NCBI GenBank assembly: GCA_945612235.1
Contig: CALZAE010000016.1
Coordinates: 1 to 35,368 of the forward strand
Source of the DNA: an uncultured Gammaproteobacteria bacterium
GTDB lineage: Bacteria > Pseudomonadota > Gammaproteobacteria > Pseudomonadales > Pseudomonadaceae
Length of the DNA: 35,368 bases
Reading direction: 5' to 3'
The position numbers and the translations under genes are program-made. Below the pieces are notes generated by a model. The model did no database searches and was not told the DNA's origin. It saw only the letters and a list, made by a program, of their open reading frames with translations. Shown here in pieces: positions 16,462-29,539 of this stretch (its first letter is position 1; each line of letters opens with the position of its first letter).

Positions 16462-17928
16462 TCAATCGATACCTAATTCTGACCACATCGCATCAATACG
16501 CGCGGTAATTGCGGGGTCTTGCTTAATCACTGTCCCCCACTCACGTGAGGTTTCACCTTGCCATTTATTGGTGGCATCCAGCCCCATCTTGCTACCTAAA
16601 CCTGAAACCGGTGAGGCAAAGTCCAAGTAATCAATCGGGGTGTTATCAATTAATACCGTATCGCGAGTGGGGTCCATACGCGTAGTAATAGCCCAAATTA
16701 CATCGTTCCAATCACGGGTATTGATATCGTCATCCACCACAATCACAAACTTGGTGTACATAAACTGGCGCAAGAAACTCCACACACCGAGCATCACGCG
16801 CTTGGCATGGCCTGGGTATTGTTTCTTAATACTGACGACTGCCATCCGGTAGGAGCAACCCTCAGGCGGCAAATAGAAATCAATGATCTCTGGAAATTGC
16901 TTTTGCAAAATCGGCACAAAGACTTCATTGAGCGCCACACCTAAAATCGCCGGTTCATCCGGTGGACGGCCGGTATAGGTACTGTGATAAATCGGGTTCT
17001 TACGATGGGTGATGCGCTCCACCGTAAAGACGGGGAAGCTATCCACTTCGTTGTAATAACCGGTGTGATCACCGTAAGGACCTTCATCAGCCATTTCGCC
17101 TGGGTAAATATGTCCTTCTAAAACATATTCAGCTTGCGCAGGCACTTGCAGGTCGCTGCCAATAGCCTTAACCAACTCAGTCCGCGAACCACGCAATAGA
17201 CCAGCAAAAGCATACTCAGATAAAGCATCAGGTACGGGCGTCACTGCACCTAAAATGGTTGCAGGGTCAGCGCCTAAAGCTACAGCCACAGGGTAGGGAC
17301 GACCAGGATAGGTTTTGCACCAATCACGAAAGTCTAACGCACCGCCACGGTGACTGAGCCAGCGCATAATCACTTTATTGCGACCCAAAACTTGCTGGCG
17401 ATAAATCCCCAGATTTTGACGTTCTTTATGCGGGCCCTTGGTGATGGTTAATCCCCAAGTAATCAGCGGTGCCGCATCGCCGGGCCAGCAGGTTTGAATT
17501 GGCAAAGCATTCAGATCAACATCATCGCCTTCAATAATCACTTCCTGACAAGGTCCATCGCGACGCACTTTTGGCGCCATCGATAGCACTTTTTTATACA
17601 TCGGCAGTTTACTTAAAGCATCCTTAAAGCCCTTAGGTGGCTCAGGCTCTTTTAGCGCTGCCAGCAATTTACCAATCTCACGTAACTCAGTCGTACTTTC
17701 AGCACCCATGCCCATTGCTACACGCTTAGGCGTACCAAAAAGGTTGCCCAATACGGGAGTGGTAAAACCAACAGGGTTTTCAAATAACAAAGCCGGACCG
17801 CCTTTACGCAAGGTACGATCACAGATTTCGGTCATTTCTAGAATAGGGGAGATGGGAGTGTGTATACGCTTGAGTTCACCACGCTGCTCAAGGCCGCTGA
17901 TGAAGTCTCGAAGATCAGTATATTGCAT
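16462..17928 (-). CDS. ubiD: 4-hydroxy-3-polyprenylbenzoate decarboxylase
   Basis: A 488-residue UbiD-family decarboxylase that removes the ring carboxyl of the polyprenylated ubiquinone precursor, using prenylated FMN made by UbiX. Family blocks are present: [18 protein letters not shown] near residues 47-64, [17 protein letters not shown] mid-protein, the [12 protein letters not shown] active-site segment, and a C-terminal [22 protein letters not shown]. Length fits the E. coli enzyme (497). I use the ATG at 17928; the open frame runs 14 codons further, but that stretch falls inside a hairpin and does not resemble the family. It lies downstream of rho on the same strand. Confidence 0.95.
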   Translation of the reverse strand: MQYTDLRDFISGLEQRGELKRIHTPISPILEMTEICDRTLRKGGPALLFENPVGFTTPVLGNLFGTPKRVAMGMGAESTTELREIGKLLAALKEPEPPKGFKDALSKLPMYKKVLSMAPKVRRDGPCQEVIIEGDDVDLNALPIQTCWPGDAAPLITWGLTITKGPHKERQNLGIYRQQVLGRNKVIMRWLSHRGGALDFRDWCKTYPGRPYPVAVALGADPATILGAVTPVPDALSEYAFAGLLRGSRTELVKAIGSDLQVPAQAEYVLEGHIYPGEMADEGPYGDHTGYYNEVDSFPVFTVERITHRKNPIYHSTYTGRPPDEPAILGVALNEVFVPILQKQFPEIIDFYLPPEGCSYRMAVVSIKKQYPGHAKRVMLGVWSFLRQFMYTKFVIVVDDDINTRDWNDVIWAITTRMDPTRDTVLIDNTPIDYLDFASPVSGLGSKMGLDATNKWQGETSREWGTVIKQDPAITARIDAMWSELGID

Positions 17929-17948
17929 GATGTATGTCCGTAGCAGAT

Positions 17949-17980
17949 CAAGCGCTGAGCGACTAAGCACTCAGCGCTTG
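17949..17980 (-). terminator. Hairpin between rho and ubiD
   Basis: CAAGCGCTGAG and CTCAGCGCTTG form a perfect 11-bp stem with a 10-base loop, 16 bases past the rho stop and 20 bases before the ubiD ATG. There is no T run on the minus strand, so it may be a partial terminator, a processing site or an mRNA stabiliser rather than a full stop. Confidence 0.55.
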
Positions 17981-17996
17981 TAGTACTAAACGAGGG

Positions 17997-19259
17997 TTAT
18001 TTGCTGCGTTTCATCGACATGAAAAACTCTTCATTGGTCTTAGTATCTTTGAGTTTGTCCAGCAAGAACTCGATGGCTGCTGATTCATCCATAGGATGCA
18101 ACAATTTACGCAAAATCCACATGCGCTGCAGCTCATCTTCGCTGGTTAATAACTCTTCACGACGGGTGCCTGAACGGTTGATATTAATCGCTGGGAACAC
18201 GCGCTTCTCAGCAATACGGCGCTCAAGTTGCAATTCCATATTACCGGTACCCTTAAACTCTTCGTAGATCACTTCGTCCATTTTCGAGCCGGTCTCAACT
18301 AGAGCGGTTGCGATAATGGTTAATGAGCCACCTTCTTCGATATTACGTGCCGCACCGAAGAAACGCTTGGGCTTTTCAAGAGCATGTGCATCCACACCAC
18401 CGGTGAGCACCTTGCCGGAGCTTGGAATCACAGTGTTGTAAGCACGGGCTAAACGCGTAATAGAGTCGAGTAGAATCACCACATCTTTTTTGTGTTCTAC
18501 CAAACGCTTAGCTTTTTCAATCACCATTTCAGCCACTTGCACGTGGCGGGTCGGTGGCTCATCAAAGGTCGAAGCAACCACTTCACCGCGTACAGTACGC
18601 TGCATTTCCGTTACTTCCTCTGGGCGCTCATCAATCAGCAAAACGATGAGATGGCACTCAGGGTTGTTACGGGTAATGTTTGAAGCGATATTTTGCAGCA
18701 TGATGGTTTTACCGGCTTTCGGCGGTGCCACAATCAAACCACGCTGTCCTTTACCAATAGGTGCAGCTAAATCAATCACCCGACCCGTTAAATCCTCAGT
18801 GGAGCCATTACCAATTTCCATTTTTAGACGTTTAGTCGGAAACAGCGGTGTGAGGTTTTCAAACAGGATTTTATTACGAGCATTTTCTGGGCGGTCATAG
18901 TTAATTTCATCGACCTTAAGTAAAGCAAAGTAACGCTCGCCTTCTTTAGGCGGGCGAATTTTACCCATAATGCTATCGCCCGTTCGTAAGTTAAAACGGC
19001 GAATTTGGCTCGGCGATACATAGATATCATCCGGGCCGGCAAGGTATGACGAGTCCGCAGAGCGCAGAAAGCCAAAACCATCTTGGAGTATTTCGAGAAC
19101 GCCATCACCAGAAATTTCTTCACCACCACGCGCATGGCGCTTGAGGAGTGAGAAAATAATATCCTGCTTGCGTGAACGAGCCATATTATCTAGGCCCATT
19201 TGTTCAGCCAGTTCAAGCAGTTCAGCGACGGGTTTTTGTTTTAATTCGGTCAGATTCAT
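17997..19259 (-). CDS. rho: Transcription termination factor Rho
   Basis: A 420-residue hexameric RNA helicase that ends transcription at untranslated, C-rich RNA. The N-terminal helical Rho-N domain is residues 1-45; the OB-fold RNA-binding domain contains GFGFLR at 61-66; the Walker A motif APPKAGKT is at 178-185. [29 protein letters not shown] and the [13 protein letters not shown] region are near-invariant in the family. Length is standard. It is preceded by a 243-base leader with several inverted repeats, and rho genes are often autoregulated through their leaders. Upstream trxA and downstream ubiD lie on the same strand, as in Pseudomonas. Confidence 0.98.
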   Translation of the reverse strand: MNLTELKQKPVAELLELAEQMGLDNMARSRKQDIIFSLLKRHARGGEEISGDGVLEILQDGFGFLRSADSSYLAGPDDIYVSPSQIRRFNLRTGDSIMGKIRPPKEGERYFALLKVDEINYDRPENARNKILFENLTPLFPTKRLKMEIGNGSTEDLTGRVIDLAAPIGKGQRGLIVAPPKAGKTIMLQNIASNITRNNPECHLIVLLIDERPEEVTEMQRTVRGEVVASTFDEPPTRHVQVAEMVIEKAKRLVEHKKDVVILLDSITRLARAYNTVIPSSGKVLTGGVDAHALEKPKRFFGAARNIEEGGSLTIIATALVETGSKMDEVIYEEFKGTGNMELQLERRIAEKRVFPAININRSGTRREELLTSEDELQRMWILRKLLHPMDESAAIEFLLDKLKDTKTNEEFFMSMKRSK

Positions 19260-19502
19260 AGGGAATGACGATGATTTAATTTAGAAGAAATGAGTAAGCG
19301 CTTGGCTTAGGAGGCGTACCGCGAGGAGAACAATCGATTGTTTGTTCAAAGCCGCATAAGAGATCGGCGACGGCATGCAAACTTGTAGTTGTAGCGCAGT
19401 AAAGCTACAGAAATTTAATCTACCACTTGCGCATGCGTGCGTCTAGTGTGCAGATTAAGAAAATGCACACTAGGCGAGCGTATAGAGCGATTGTTGCAGC
19501 AA
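19260..19502 (-). promoter_or_regulatory. Structured leader region of rho
   Basis: The 243-base gap between trxA and rho holds three clear inverted repeats: CTAGTGTGCA/TGCACACTAG (19443-19473, 10-bp perfect arms, 11-base loop; probably the trxA terminator), TGTAGC/GCTACA (19390-19409), and the palindrome AACAATCGATTGTT (19329-19342). I see no open frame with a convincing start that would be a leader peptide. The region most likely contains the trxA end, the rho promoter and a transcribed rho leader; which repeat does what is inference. Confidence 0.5.
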
Positions 19503-19829
19503 TTAGATATGGCTTTCTAAAAAAGCAACCAATTGGCTTTTTGATAACGCACCCACTTTAGTTGCTTCCACGTTACCGTTTTTAAACAACATCAGCGTTG
19601 GAATACCACGTACACCGTACTTAGGTGGCGTTGCTTGGTTGTCATCGATGTTCAATTTGCAAATTTTAACTTTACCGGCAAACTCAACTGCAACTTCGGC
19701 TAAAACCGGTGCAATCATTTTGCACGGACCACACCACTCTGCCCAGTAGTCAACCAGCACAGGGCCGTCAGCTTGCAATACATCTTGGTCAAAGCTTGAG
19801 TCGCTGATATTAGTAATGTTATCGCTCAT
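19503..19829 (-). CDS. trxA: Thioredoxin 1
   Basis: A 108-residue cytoplasmic thioredoxin. The redox motif WCGPC has Cys33 and Cys36; the conserved Asp27 and the cis-proline in GIPTLMLF are in place, and no signal peptide is present. It reduces ribonucleotide reductase, PAPS reductase and other targets, and by family knowledge would supply electrons to the membrane protein DsbD, which is also encoded in this window. GGAGAGG precedes the ATG. It is divergent from ppx with about 190 bases between starts, the arrangement known in Pseudomonas. Confidence 0.97.
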   Translation of the reverse strand: MSDNITNISDSSFDQDVLQADGPVLVDYWAEWCGPCKMIAPVLAEVAVEFAGKVKICKLNIDDNQATPPKYGVRGIPTLMLFKNGNVEATKVGALSKSQLVAFLESHI

Positions 19830-20021
19830 GAAACCTCTCCGTAAAGGTTGATATTAATTAACGTACTAATAATCATAGCCTGCCTTAACCTTTAACGAAA
19901 GCAGCATTGCGTTACTGTATTTTTCTTTGCTGCCTTACTTTGCACCTTGATGAGGTGATTTAAATTGGCGAATGCGTCGTAGCATGGCACGATAGGAGTA
20001 TTATTTTTCTGGAATAGTGGC

Positions 20022-21524
20022 ATGCCCAACTCTGCGCCCAAACACTTCCCCCTGATTGCTGCAATTGATCTTGGCTCCAATAGCTTTCATATGGTGCTGG
20101 CTAAAACAGATCAGCGGGAAATCCGAATTCTTGAACGCATTGGTGAAAAGGTGCAGCTGGCTGCTGGTATTACAGCTGACTTGCAGTTACAGGACGACGC
20201 CATTGAGCGCGGCTTAGACTGCCTGCGGCGCTTTGCCCAGTTGATTCACGGCTTACCTGAAGGCGCTGTGCGTGTTGTCGGCACCAGTTCGCTACGTGTC
20301 GCACATAACCGCCAGACCTTTATTGAGCGTGCAGAAGAGATTTTAGGGCACGATGTTGATGTGATTTCGGGCCGTGAAGAAGCTCGTCTCATTTATCTTG
20401 GTGTGTCGCACTCTTTAGCTGATGCGCCCGGTAAACGCTTGGTCATCGATATTGGTGGTGGTAGTACCGAATTTATTATTGGCCAACAATTTGAATCGCA
20501 ACTGCGTGGCAGTCTGCAAATGGGTTGCGTCAGTTTTACTCAGCGCTTTTTTAAAGACGGCAAAATCACGCCTGCACGTTACGCCCAAGCCTATACCGCA
20601 GCACGTTTAGAATTGATGGAGCTAGAACAAAGCCTACGCCGCATGGGCTGGCAAGATACCGTAGGCGCATCAGGCACTATCCGCTCAGTCGCGCAAGCAA
20701 TTGGTGCGGCGGGTTTAAGCAGTGGTGAAATTAACAAAGCAGGGTTGATGTGGCTCAAACGTACTTTATTTAAACTGGGCGAAATCGATAAAATTGAAAT
20801 AGCTGGTGTAAAACCTGAGCGCAGTGCCATTTTACCTGCAGGTTTAGCCATTATTGAAGCGATCTTTGATGCTTTAGATCTAGAACAAATCGCTCCTTGT
20901 GATGGTGCGTTACGTGAAGGTGTACTCTACGACTTACTTGGTCGTCATCAACATGAAGACGTACGTGAGCGCTCAATTCACGCACTGATGGAACGCAGTC
21001 ACGTTGACTTTGAGCACGCACAAAAAGTTGAATGCAAAGCACTAGAAGCACTAGAGCAAGTGGCTGAGGCTTGGCAACTCAATGAGGACTGGCACAGCGA
21101 TATGCTCAGCTGGGCAGCCCGTGTTCATGAAGTCGGTTTAGATATTGCCCATTACCATTTCCATAAACACGGTGCTTATTTGGTTGAGCATTCAGATTTA
21201 TCTGGATTCTCCCGCCAAGATCAACAAATGCTGGCCTTATTAGTGCGCGGCCACCGTCGCAATATCCCTAAAGAGCGCTTTATTGAGTTTGGAGAAGAAG
21301 GGCAGCAGTTATTACGCTTGTGTATTTTATTGCGCTTTGCGATTTTACTGCACCATATCCGCGGCACTCAAGAAGTCCCCCAATTGCAATTAATTGCAGG
21401 GCAAAACAGCTTACATATTCGCTTTGCAGAAAACTGGCTGGATAATAATCCACTGACCTTGGCTGACTTCCAAAAAGAAGCCGACTGGCTGCAGCGTATT
21501 GGCTTCACTTTAGAAGCTGAGTAA
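20022..21524 (+). CDS. ppx: Exopolyphosphatase
   Basis: A 500-residue Ppx/GppA phosphatase that releases phosphate from the ends of polyphosphate chains. The two phosphate-binding loops of the actin-like ATPase fold are [12 protein letters not shown] (13-24) and [12 protein letters not shown] (141-152). [10 protein letters not shown] (116-125) is another family block, and the C-terminal half carries an HD-like region ([23 protein letters not shown]). Length is that of E. coli Ppx (513) and Pseudomonas Ppx. In Pseudomonas a convergent ppk1 usually follows; here a DUF3301 gene takes that place and no ppk is visible. The start codon is fixed by the motif close to the N-terminus. Confidence 0.95.
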   Translation: MPNSAPKHFPLIAAIDLGSNSFHMVLAKTDQREIRILERIGEKVQLAAGITADLQLQDDAIERGLDCLRRFAQLIHGLPEGAVRVVGTSSLRVAHNRQTFIERAEEILGHDVDVISGREEARLIYLGVSHSLADAPGKRLVIDIGGGSTEFIIGQQFESQLRGSLQMGCVSFTQRFFKDGKITPARYAQAYTAARLELMELEQSLRRMGWQDTVGASGTIRSVAQAIGAAGLSSGEINKAGLMWLKRTLFKLGEIDKIEIAGVKPERSAILPAGLAIIEAIFDALDLEQIAPCDGALREGVLYDLLGRHQHEDVRERSIHALMERSHVDFEHAQKVECKALEALEQVAEAWQLNEDWHSDMLSWAARVHEVGLDIAHYHFHKHGAYLVEHSDLSGFSRQDQQMLALLVRGHRRNIPKERFIEFGEEGQQLLRLCILLRFAILLHHIRGTQEVPQLQLIAGQNSLHIRFAENWLDNNPLTLADFQKEADWLQRIGFTLEAE

Positions 21525-21574
21525 GTGCAACTCAACAAATCGAGCGCTGGAAGGCCGGTCTTGAAAGACAGTCT

Positions 21575-22012
21575 TTAATCTGAGCGCTTATTGTTTTTTT
21601 GCCAATGCTGTAATTCAATAACATTATTCTCGCTGGTAGGCTTTTGCGGCGGCGTACAATGCTCAACCACTGCAGCATCACCACTCTCACTGCTATCTGG
21701 CATGGGATAGGCTTGCATCTCAATTTTGGCTAAAAAACGACCAAACATCGCCACAGTTCCACTTAAACGCTCATGACTGGTCACGGTAAACTCAAAGTTA
21801 TACAGGCGTGCTAAACGTTTTTGACCTTTGCCATCTTGAATAATGCGCCAACCTTTGAGCGCCACATTACCATCCAATAACTGTACGCCAGCCTCTTTAC
21901 AATGCTGACGCGCAAAAAGTAACGCACGCTCACGCACACCATGCCCGCGCCAGAACCACGCAATGGCCAGCCCCACCAATAACCAAGCAAACAACTCACC
22001 CAGTGTTATCAT
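21575..22012 (-). CDS. DUF3301 domain-containing membrane-anchored protein
   Basis: A 145-residue protein with one N-terminal membrane segment (about residues 4-21, ITLGELFAWLLVGLAIAWFW). This is followed by the DUF3301 core: GVRERALLFARQHCKEAGVQLLDGNVALKGW, then the FEFTVTSHERLSGTVAMFGRFL strand region. The tail is polar and low in structure. The family has no known function. The open frame extends 14 codons upstream to 22054, but the ATG at 22012 puts the hydrophobic segment at the N-terminus as in relatives and has GAGTG upstream. It is head-to-head with dnaA, starts 164 bases apart, and converges on ppx. AAAGACAGTCTTT (21564-21576) overlaps its stop. Confidence 0.85.
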   Translation of the reverse strand: MITLGELFAWLLVGLAIAWFWRGHGVRERALLFARQHCKEAGVQLLDGNVALKGWRIIQDGKGQKRLARLYNFEFTVTSHERLSGTVAMFGRFLAKIEMQAYPMPDSSESGDAAVVEHCTPPQKPTSENNVIELQHWQKNNKRSD

Positions 22013-22107
22013 ATTTATCACTCTGACTATATCGTTTGAGCCACTGCCGCACACCCTCGGCTATGACATTATAGGCCTTAGCAGCTTTGGTAGTTTTTTT
22101 ACCAGCC

Positions 22108-22116
22108 TGTGGATAA
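22108..22116 (-). promoter_or_regulatory. DnaA box upstream of dnaA
   Basis: TGTGGATAA is a perfect DnaA 9-mer (TTATCCACA on the minus strand). It lies 61 bases before the dnaA start and about 17 bases before TACAAT (22133-22138), a plausible -10 element, so it would sit at or near the -35 position. That fits DnaA autorepression. It is the only perfect box between the DUF3301 gene and dnaA. Confidence 0.65.
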
Positions 22117-22176
22117 CTTTGCTGCTGGGCGTTACAATAGCAGATTGTTATTCCACGTTTTACTTGAGGGATCTCT

Positions 22177-23670
22177 GTGTCTGTCGAACTTTGGCTACAG
22201 TCTGTCGACTTTTTACGCGATGAACTGCCGGCTCAGCATTTCAACACCTGGATCCGTCCATTACAAGTTGAAGCCGTTGGTGATGAGCTGCATATCTTCG
22301 CACCCAACCGCTTTGTATTAGATTGGGTCAACGATAAATATATCAACCGTTTACTCGAGCTGATGGCTGAGCGTAATAACGGTCAAGCTCCGTCTATTGC
22401 TTTATTAATTGGTAGCAAGGCTAAAACGCGCACCAGCATCAACAGTCCAGCACAACCTGCTCCTGTGGCAACCCCCGTTGCCAGCACGCCAGTCAGTGCG
22501 CCAGAGCCTTATCAAGCGCCACTACCCATTCAGCCTATGCCAAGCCAACAGCCCGCTGCGCATGTGTCCGCACAGGGCAATAGCCCGGCAAGTATCAGTG
22601 TTGAGCGTAATGTACCTTCACCAGCCAAAGGTGCGGGTACGATTAAACATGTCAGCGCACTCAACCGTTCTTTTACTTTTGACAGTTTTGTTGAGGGTAA
22701 ATCCAACCAACTCGCGCGTGCTGCAGCATGGCAAGTGGCTGATAACCCTAAGCATGGCTACAACCCGCTATTTTTGTACGGCGGTGTCGGTTTAGGTAAG
22801 ACACACTTGATGCATGCGGTTGGTAATCATTTACTGCAGAAGAACCCTAACGCCAAAGTGATTTATTTGCACTCGGAGCGCTTTGTTGCCGATATGGTGC
22901 GGGCTTTGCAGAACAATGCAATTAACGAGTTTAAAAACTATTACCGTTCAGTTGATGCGTTACTTATTGATGATATTCAGTTTTTTGCTAAAAAAGAGCG
23001 CTCACAGGAAGAGTTTTTCCATACCTTTAACGCACTGCTTGAAGGTAACCAACAAGTTATTTTGACCAGTGACCGTTATCCAAAAGAAATTGACGGTCTG
23101 GAAGAGCGCTTAAAATCACGTTTTGGTTGGGGATTAACTGTTGCAGTTGAGCCGCCTGAGTTAGAAACACGTGTCGCCATTCTGATGAAGAAAGCTGAGC
23201 AAAGCAGGGTGCAATTGTCACACGATTGCGCCTTCTTTATTGCTCAACGCATTCGCTCCAACGTACGTGAATTAGAAGGTGCATTAAAACGAGTGATTGC
23301 TCACTCGCACTTTACTAACGAGCCAATCACCGTTGAATTAATTCGCGAGTCTCTAAAAGACTTGTTAGCACTGCAAGATAAACTTGTCAGTATTGATAAT
23401 ATCCAGCGCACTGTTGCTGAATATTACAAAATTAAAATTTCGGATATCTTATCCAAACGTCGTTCACGTTCGGTAGCCCGTCCACGCCAAGTGGCCATGG
23501 CTCTGTCGAAAGAAATCACCAATCATAGTTTGCCTGAAATTGGTGATGCTTTTGGTGGTCGTGATCATACGACGGTATTGCATGCTTGCCGCAAGATTGC
23601 CGAGCTCAGTGAAACCGATGCAGATATCCGCGAAGATTATAAAAACCTACTGCGCACGTTAACCACATAA
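22177..23670 (+). CDS. dnaA: Chromosomal replication initiator DnaA
   Basis: A 497-residue AAA+ initiator that binds DnaA boxes and melts the origin. Domain I is residues 1-85, beginning SVELWLQSV; domain II is a Pro/Ala/Gln-rich linker (about 90-155); domain III has Walker [10 protein letters not shown] (202-210) and Walker [11 protein letters not shown] (261-270); domain IV carries the box-recognition motif [15 protein letters not shown] (460-474). The start is GTG at 22177 with GAGGG six bases upstream; an in-frame ATG is not available near it. dnaN follows after 32 bases. rpmH, the usual neighbour upstream in Pseudomonas, is replaced by a divergent DUF3301 gene. Confidence 0.98.
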   Translation: MSVELWLQSVDFLRDELPAQHFNTWIRPLQVEAVGDELHIFAPNRFVLDWVNDKYINRLLELMAERNNGQAPSIALLIGSKAKTRTSINSPAQPAPVATPVASTPVSAPEPYQAPLPIQPMPSQQPAAHVSAQGNSPASISVERNVPSPAKGAGTIKHVSALNRSFTFDSFVEGKSNQLARAAAWQVADNPKHGYNPLFLYGGVGLGKTHLMHAVGNHLLQKNPNAKVIYLHSERFVADMVRALQNNAINEFKNYYRSVDALLIDDIQFFAKKERSQEEFFHTFNALLEGNQQVILTSDRYPKEIDGLEERLKSRFGWGLTVAVEPPELETRVAILMKKAEQSRVQLSHDCAFFIAQRIRSNVRELEGALKRVIAHSHFTNEPITVELIRESLKDLLALQDKLVSIDNIQRTVAEYYKIKISDILSKRRSRSVARPRQVAMALSKEITNHSLPEIGDAFGGRDHTTVLHACRKIAELSETDADIREDYKNLLRTLTT

Positions 23671-23702
23671 GCAGTGCCAGCACTTTTAAGCAAGGACTAA
23701 CC

Positions 23703-24806
23703 ATGCACTTCACTATCCAACGCGAAGCCTTATTAAAGCCGCTGCAACTCGTGGCCGGCGTTGTCGAACGCAAGCAAACCATGCCTGTGCTATCTAACGT
23801 ACTACTCGTTATTGATGGCCAGAGCTTAGCAATGACCGGTACTGATACCGAAGTTGAACTGGTTGCGCGTATCACTTTAGATGAGCCAGCACAGCCTGGC
23901 GAAATCACCGTACCTGCACGCAAACTCATGGATATCTGCAAAAATTTACCTGCAGAATCTATGATTGACTTTAAAGTTGATGACCAAAAAGTAATGATTA
24001 GAGCAGGGCGTAGCCGCTTTACTTTAACCACGCTACCCGCTGCTGATTTCCCATCATCGGAAGAAACACCAGGTTCATTAAGCTTCACTGTGTCACAAGG
24101 CCATGTGCGGCGCTTAATCGAGCGCACCAGCTTTGCTATGGCGCAACAAGATGTACGTTACTACCTCAATGGTTTAATGCTCGAAGCCAAACAAGGCTTA
24201 TTACGTGCAGTCGCCACTGATGGTCACCGTCTAGCATTGTGCTCAGTCCCTGCCAACATCAGTGATGATATTCAGCACCAAGTGATTGTGCCACGCAAAG
24301 GTGTGCTGGAATTAGCCCGTTTAATGACGGATGACGCCAGCAACGTAGATGTAGTATTTGGTAGCAATTATATTCGTGCCACCACTGCTGAATTCACCTT
24401 TATCTCCAAACTGGTCGACGGTAAGTTCCCTGATTACGAGCGTGTACTGCCGCGTGGTGGTAATAAAACCGTGATTACTGACCGCCAAAATTTACGTGAA
24501 GCTCTCAGTCGGGCCTCGATTTTGTCTAACGAAAAATACCGTGGTATTCGCTGGCAGCTTGAGTCGGGCTTACTCAAAATCCAAGCCAATAACCCAGAGC
24601 AAGAAGTGGCGGAAGATGAAGTCAGTGTTGACTACAGTGGCGACAGTTTAGAAATCGGCTTTAACGTCACCTACTTATTAGACGTACTGAGTGCTACGTC
24701 ATCTGAGCAAATCAGTGTAGTGCTTTCCGACTCCAACAGCAGCGCATTGATTCAAGAGGCTGACAACGACGGTGCATCTTACGTTGTTATGCCGATGCGC
24801 CTGTAA
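23703..24806 (+). CDS. dnaN: DNA polymerase III beta subunit (sliding clamp)
   Basis: A 367-residue clamp that encircles DNA and tethers polymerase III and other partners. It shows three successive domains of about 120 residues, and the C-terminal YVVMPMRL contributes to the peptide-binding cleft for clamp partners. MHFTIQREALLKPLQLVAGVV and VLPRGGNKTVITDRQNLREALSRASILSNEKYRGI are close to the Pseudomonas family. A strong AAGGA ribosome binding site precedes the ATG. It is co-directional with dnaA, recF and gyrB, with only 13 bases to recF, so the four probably share transcripts. Confidence 0.98.
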   Translation: MHFTIQREALLKPLQLVAGVVERKQTMPVLSNVLLVIDGQSLAMTGTDTEVELVARITLDEPAQPGEITVPARKLMDICKNLPAESMIDFKVDDQKVMIRAGRSRFTLTTLPAADFPSSEETPGSLSFTVSQGHVRRLIERTSFAMAQQDVRYYLNGLMLEAKQGLLRAVATDGHRLALCSVPANISDDIQHQVIVPRKGVLELARLMTDDASNVDVVFGSNYIRATTAEFTFISKLVDGKFPDYERVLPRGGNKTVITDRQNLREALSRASILSNEKYRGIRWQLESGLLKIQANNPEQEVAEDEVSVDYSGDSLEIGFNVTYLLDVLSATSSEQISVVLSDSNSSALIQEADNDGASYVVMPMRL

Positions 24807-24819
24807 TCAGTACTGACTG

Positions 24820-28337
<3,518 letters not shown>

Positions 28338-28358
28338 GACTGCGCAGTAGCACTCAAG

Positions 28359-28392
28359 CCGTCGTACCTGTTATAGGGTGCGGCGGTTTTTT
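28359..28392 (+). terminator. Intrinsic terminator after gyrB
   Basis: CCGTCGTACC and GGTGCGGCGG form a 10-bp stem in RNA with two G-U pairs and an 8-base loop, followed by a run of six T. It lies 21 bases past the gyrB stop and closes the dnaA-dnaN-recF-gyrB unit. The remaining 227 bases before the next gene probably hold its promoter; I see no gene there. Confidence 0.85.
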
Positions 28393-28619
28393 ATTGCTCA
28401 AGAGTTTCTATTGCTCACTCAGTGCCACGATATACTGCAAGCACATGACACCTCAGCAACTTCGCCTTAAGTTTAGCTTCATATTCTGTAATGAAAAAAC
28501 AACTGTTATCGCTAGAGCGCAGTGAATTGATTGTGTCATGATGCTGTCTAAGTCCAGTTAACCGCAAGGACTGCCACCTACGCTGATATGCGTAAAACCA
28601 TTAAATTTGAGTAGCATCT

Positions 28620-29537
28620 GTGAATATTTCCCATCTGATTAAAGCAGGTCTCTTGGCCACCTGCGTGTTTGTTGGTCAAACCTATGCGGCACCGGCAACA
28701 CAAAAAGTAGCAGCGCAACAAGAACTTGCCGCAGGCAGTGCCTTGTTGATGGATTTAAAAACCAATGAAATCCTCTACTCAAGTAATCCTAATTTTGTCG
28801 CACCCATTGCCTCAGTGACTAAGTTGATGACAGCAATGGTGGTTTTGGATGCTCAGCAATCATTGGCTGAAAAGCTGCCCATCGTTATCAGCGACACTAA
28901 AGAAATGCAGGGTGTGTTCTCACGTGTGCGCTTAGGCAGTGAACTCAGTCGTCATGACCTGTTACTGATTACTTTAATGTCGTCAGAAAACCGTGCGGCG
29001 GCGAGTCTTGCCCATCACTACACAGGCGGCCATCAGGCCTTTATTCAAGCGATGAACGCCAAAGCTAAAGCTCTGGGCATGCAGCACTCACACTTTGTTG
29101 AACCCACTGGTTTATCAGAAAAGAACGTTGCCAACGCTGAAGACCTAGTGCGCATGGTTAAAGCGGCACAAGGTTATCCTTTGATCCGCCAGTTCAGCAC
29201 TATGGGCGAAAAAACTGTGGCCTTTACTAAGCCTAATTACACTTTAGGTTTTCGTAATACCAATGCCTTAGTACGTAAAGACAACTGGAAAATCAACGTC
29301 AGTAAAACCGGCTTTACTAACAGTGCTGGGCATTGCTTAGTCATGAGCACCGAGATGAATAAGCGCCCAGTAGCCTTTGTGGTACTCGATGCTTTTGGTA
29401 AGTACACCCATATGGCAGATGCCAACCGCTTAAAGAAGTGGCTGGAAACTGGCGCTATTACTCCAGTTCCAGCCGCAGCGCTGAGCTATAAAAAAGCTAA
29501 GCAACACGAGCGCCAGCAAATTATTGCCAGTCAATAA
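28620..29537 (+). CDS. pbpG: D-alanyl-D-alanine endopeptidase (penicillin-binding protein 7)
   Basis: A 305-residue periplasmic serine peptidase of the S11 family that cleaves D-Ala-meso-diaminopimelate cross-links in peptidoglycan. Residues 1-23 are a signal peptide ending TYAA. The active-site motifs are SVTK (Ser65, Lys68), SEN (122-124) and KTG (229-231). No C-terminal amphipathic anchor of the DacA type is present, and the length fits PBP7 (E. coli 310). The start is GTG at 28620 with GAG about nine bases before it; Ile and Lys near the N-terminus suit the signal peptide. Its stop lies two bases from the stop of the convergent histidine kinase gene. Confidence 0.92.
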   Translation: MNISHLIKAGLLATCVFVGQTYAAPATQKVAAQQELAAGSALLMDLKTNEILYSSNPNFVAPIASVTKLMTAMVVLDAQQSLAEKLPIVISDTKEMQGVFSRVRLGSELSRHDLLLITLMSSENRAAASLAHHYTGGHQAFIQAMNAKAKALGMQHSHFVEPTGLSEKNVANAEDLVRMVKAAQGYPLIRQFSTMGEKTVAFTKPNYTLGFRNTNALVRKDNWKINVSKTGFTNSAGHCLVMSTEMNKRPVAFVVLDAFGKYTHMADANRLKKWLETGAITPVPAAALSYKKAKQHERQQIIASQ

Positions 29538-29539
29538 GT

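Noticed and set aside
16538..16551. CACGTG core in ubiD as a possible third parS
   Set aside because: Only the central six bases match; the flanks do not follow the parS palindrome.
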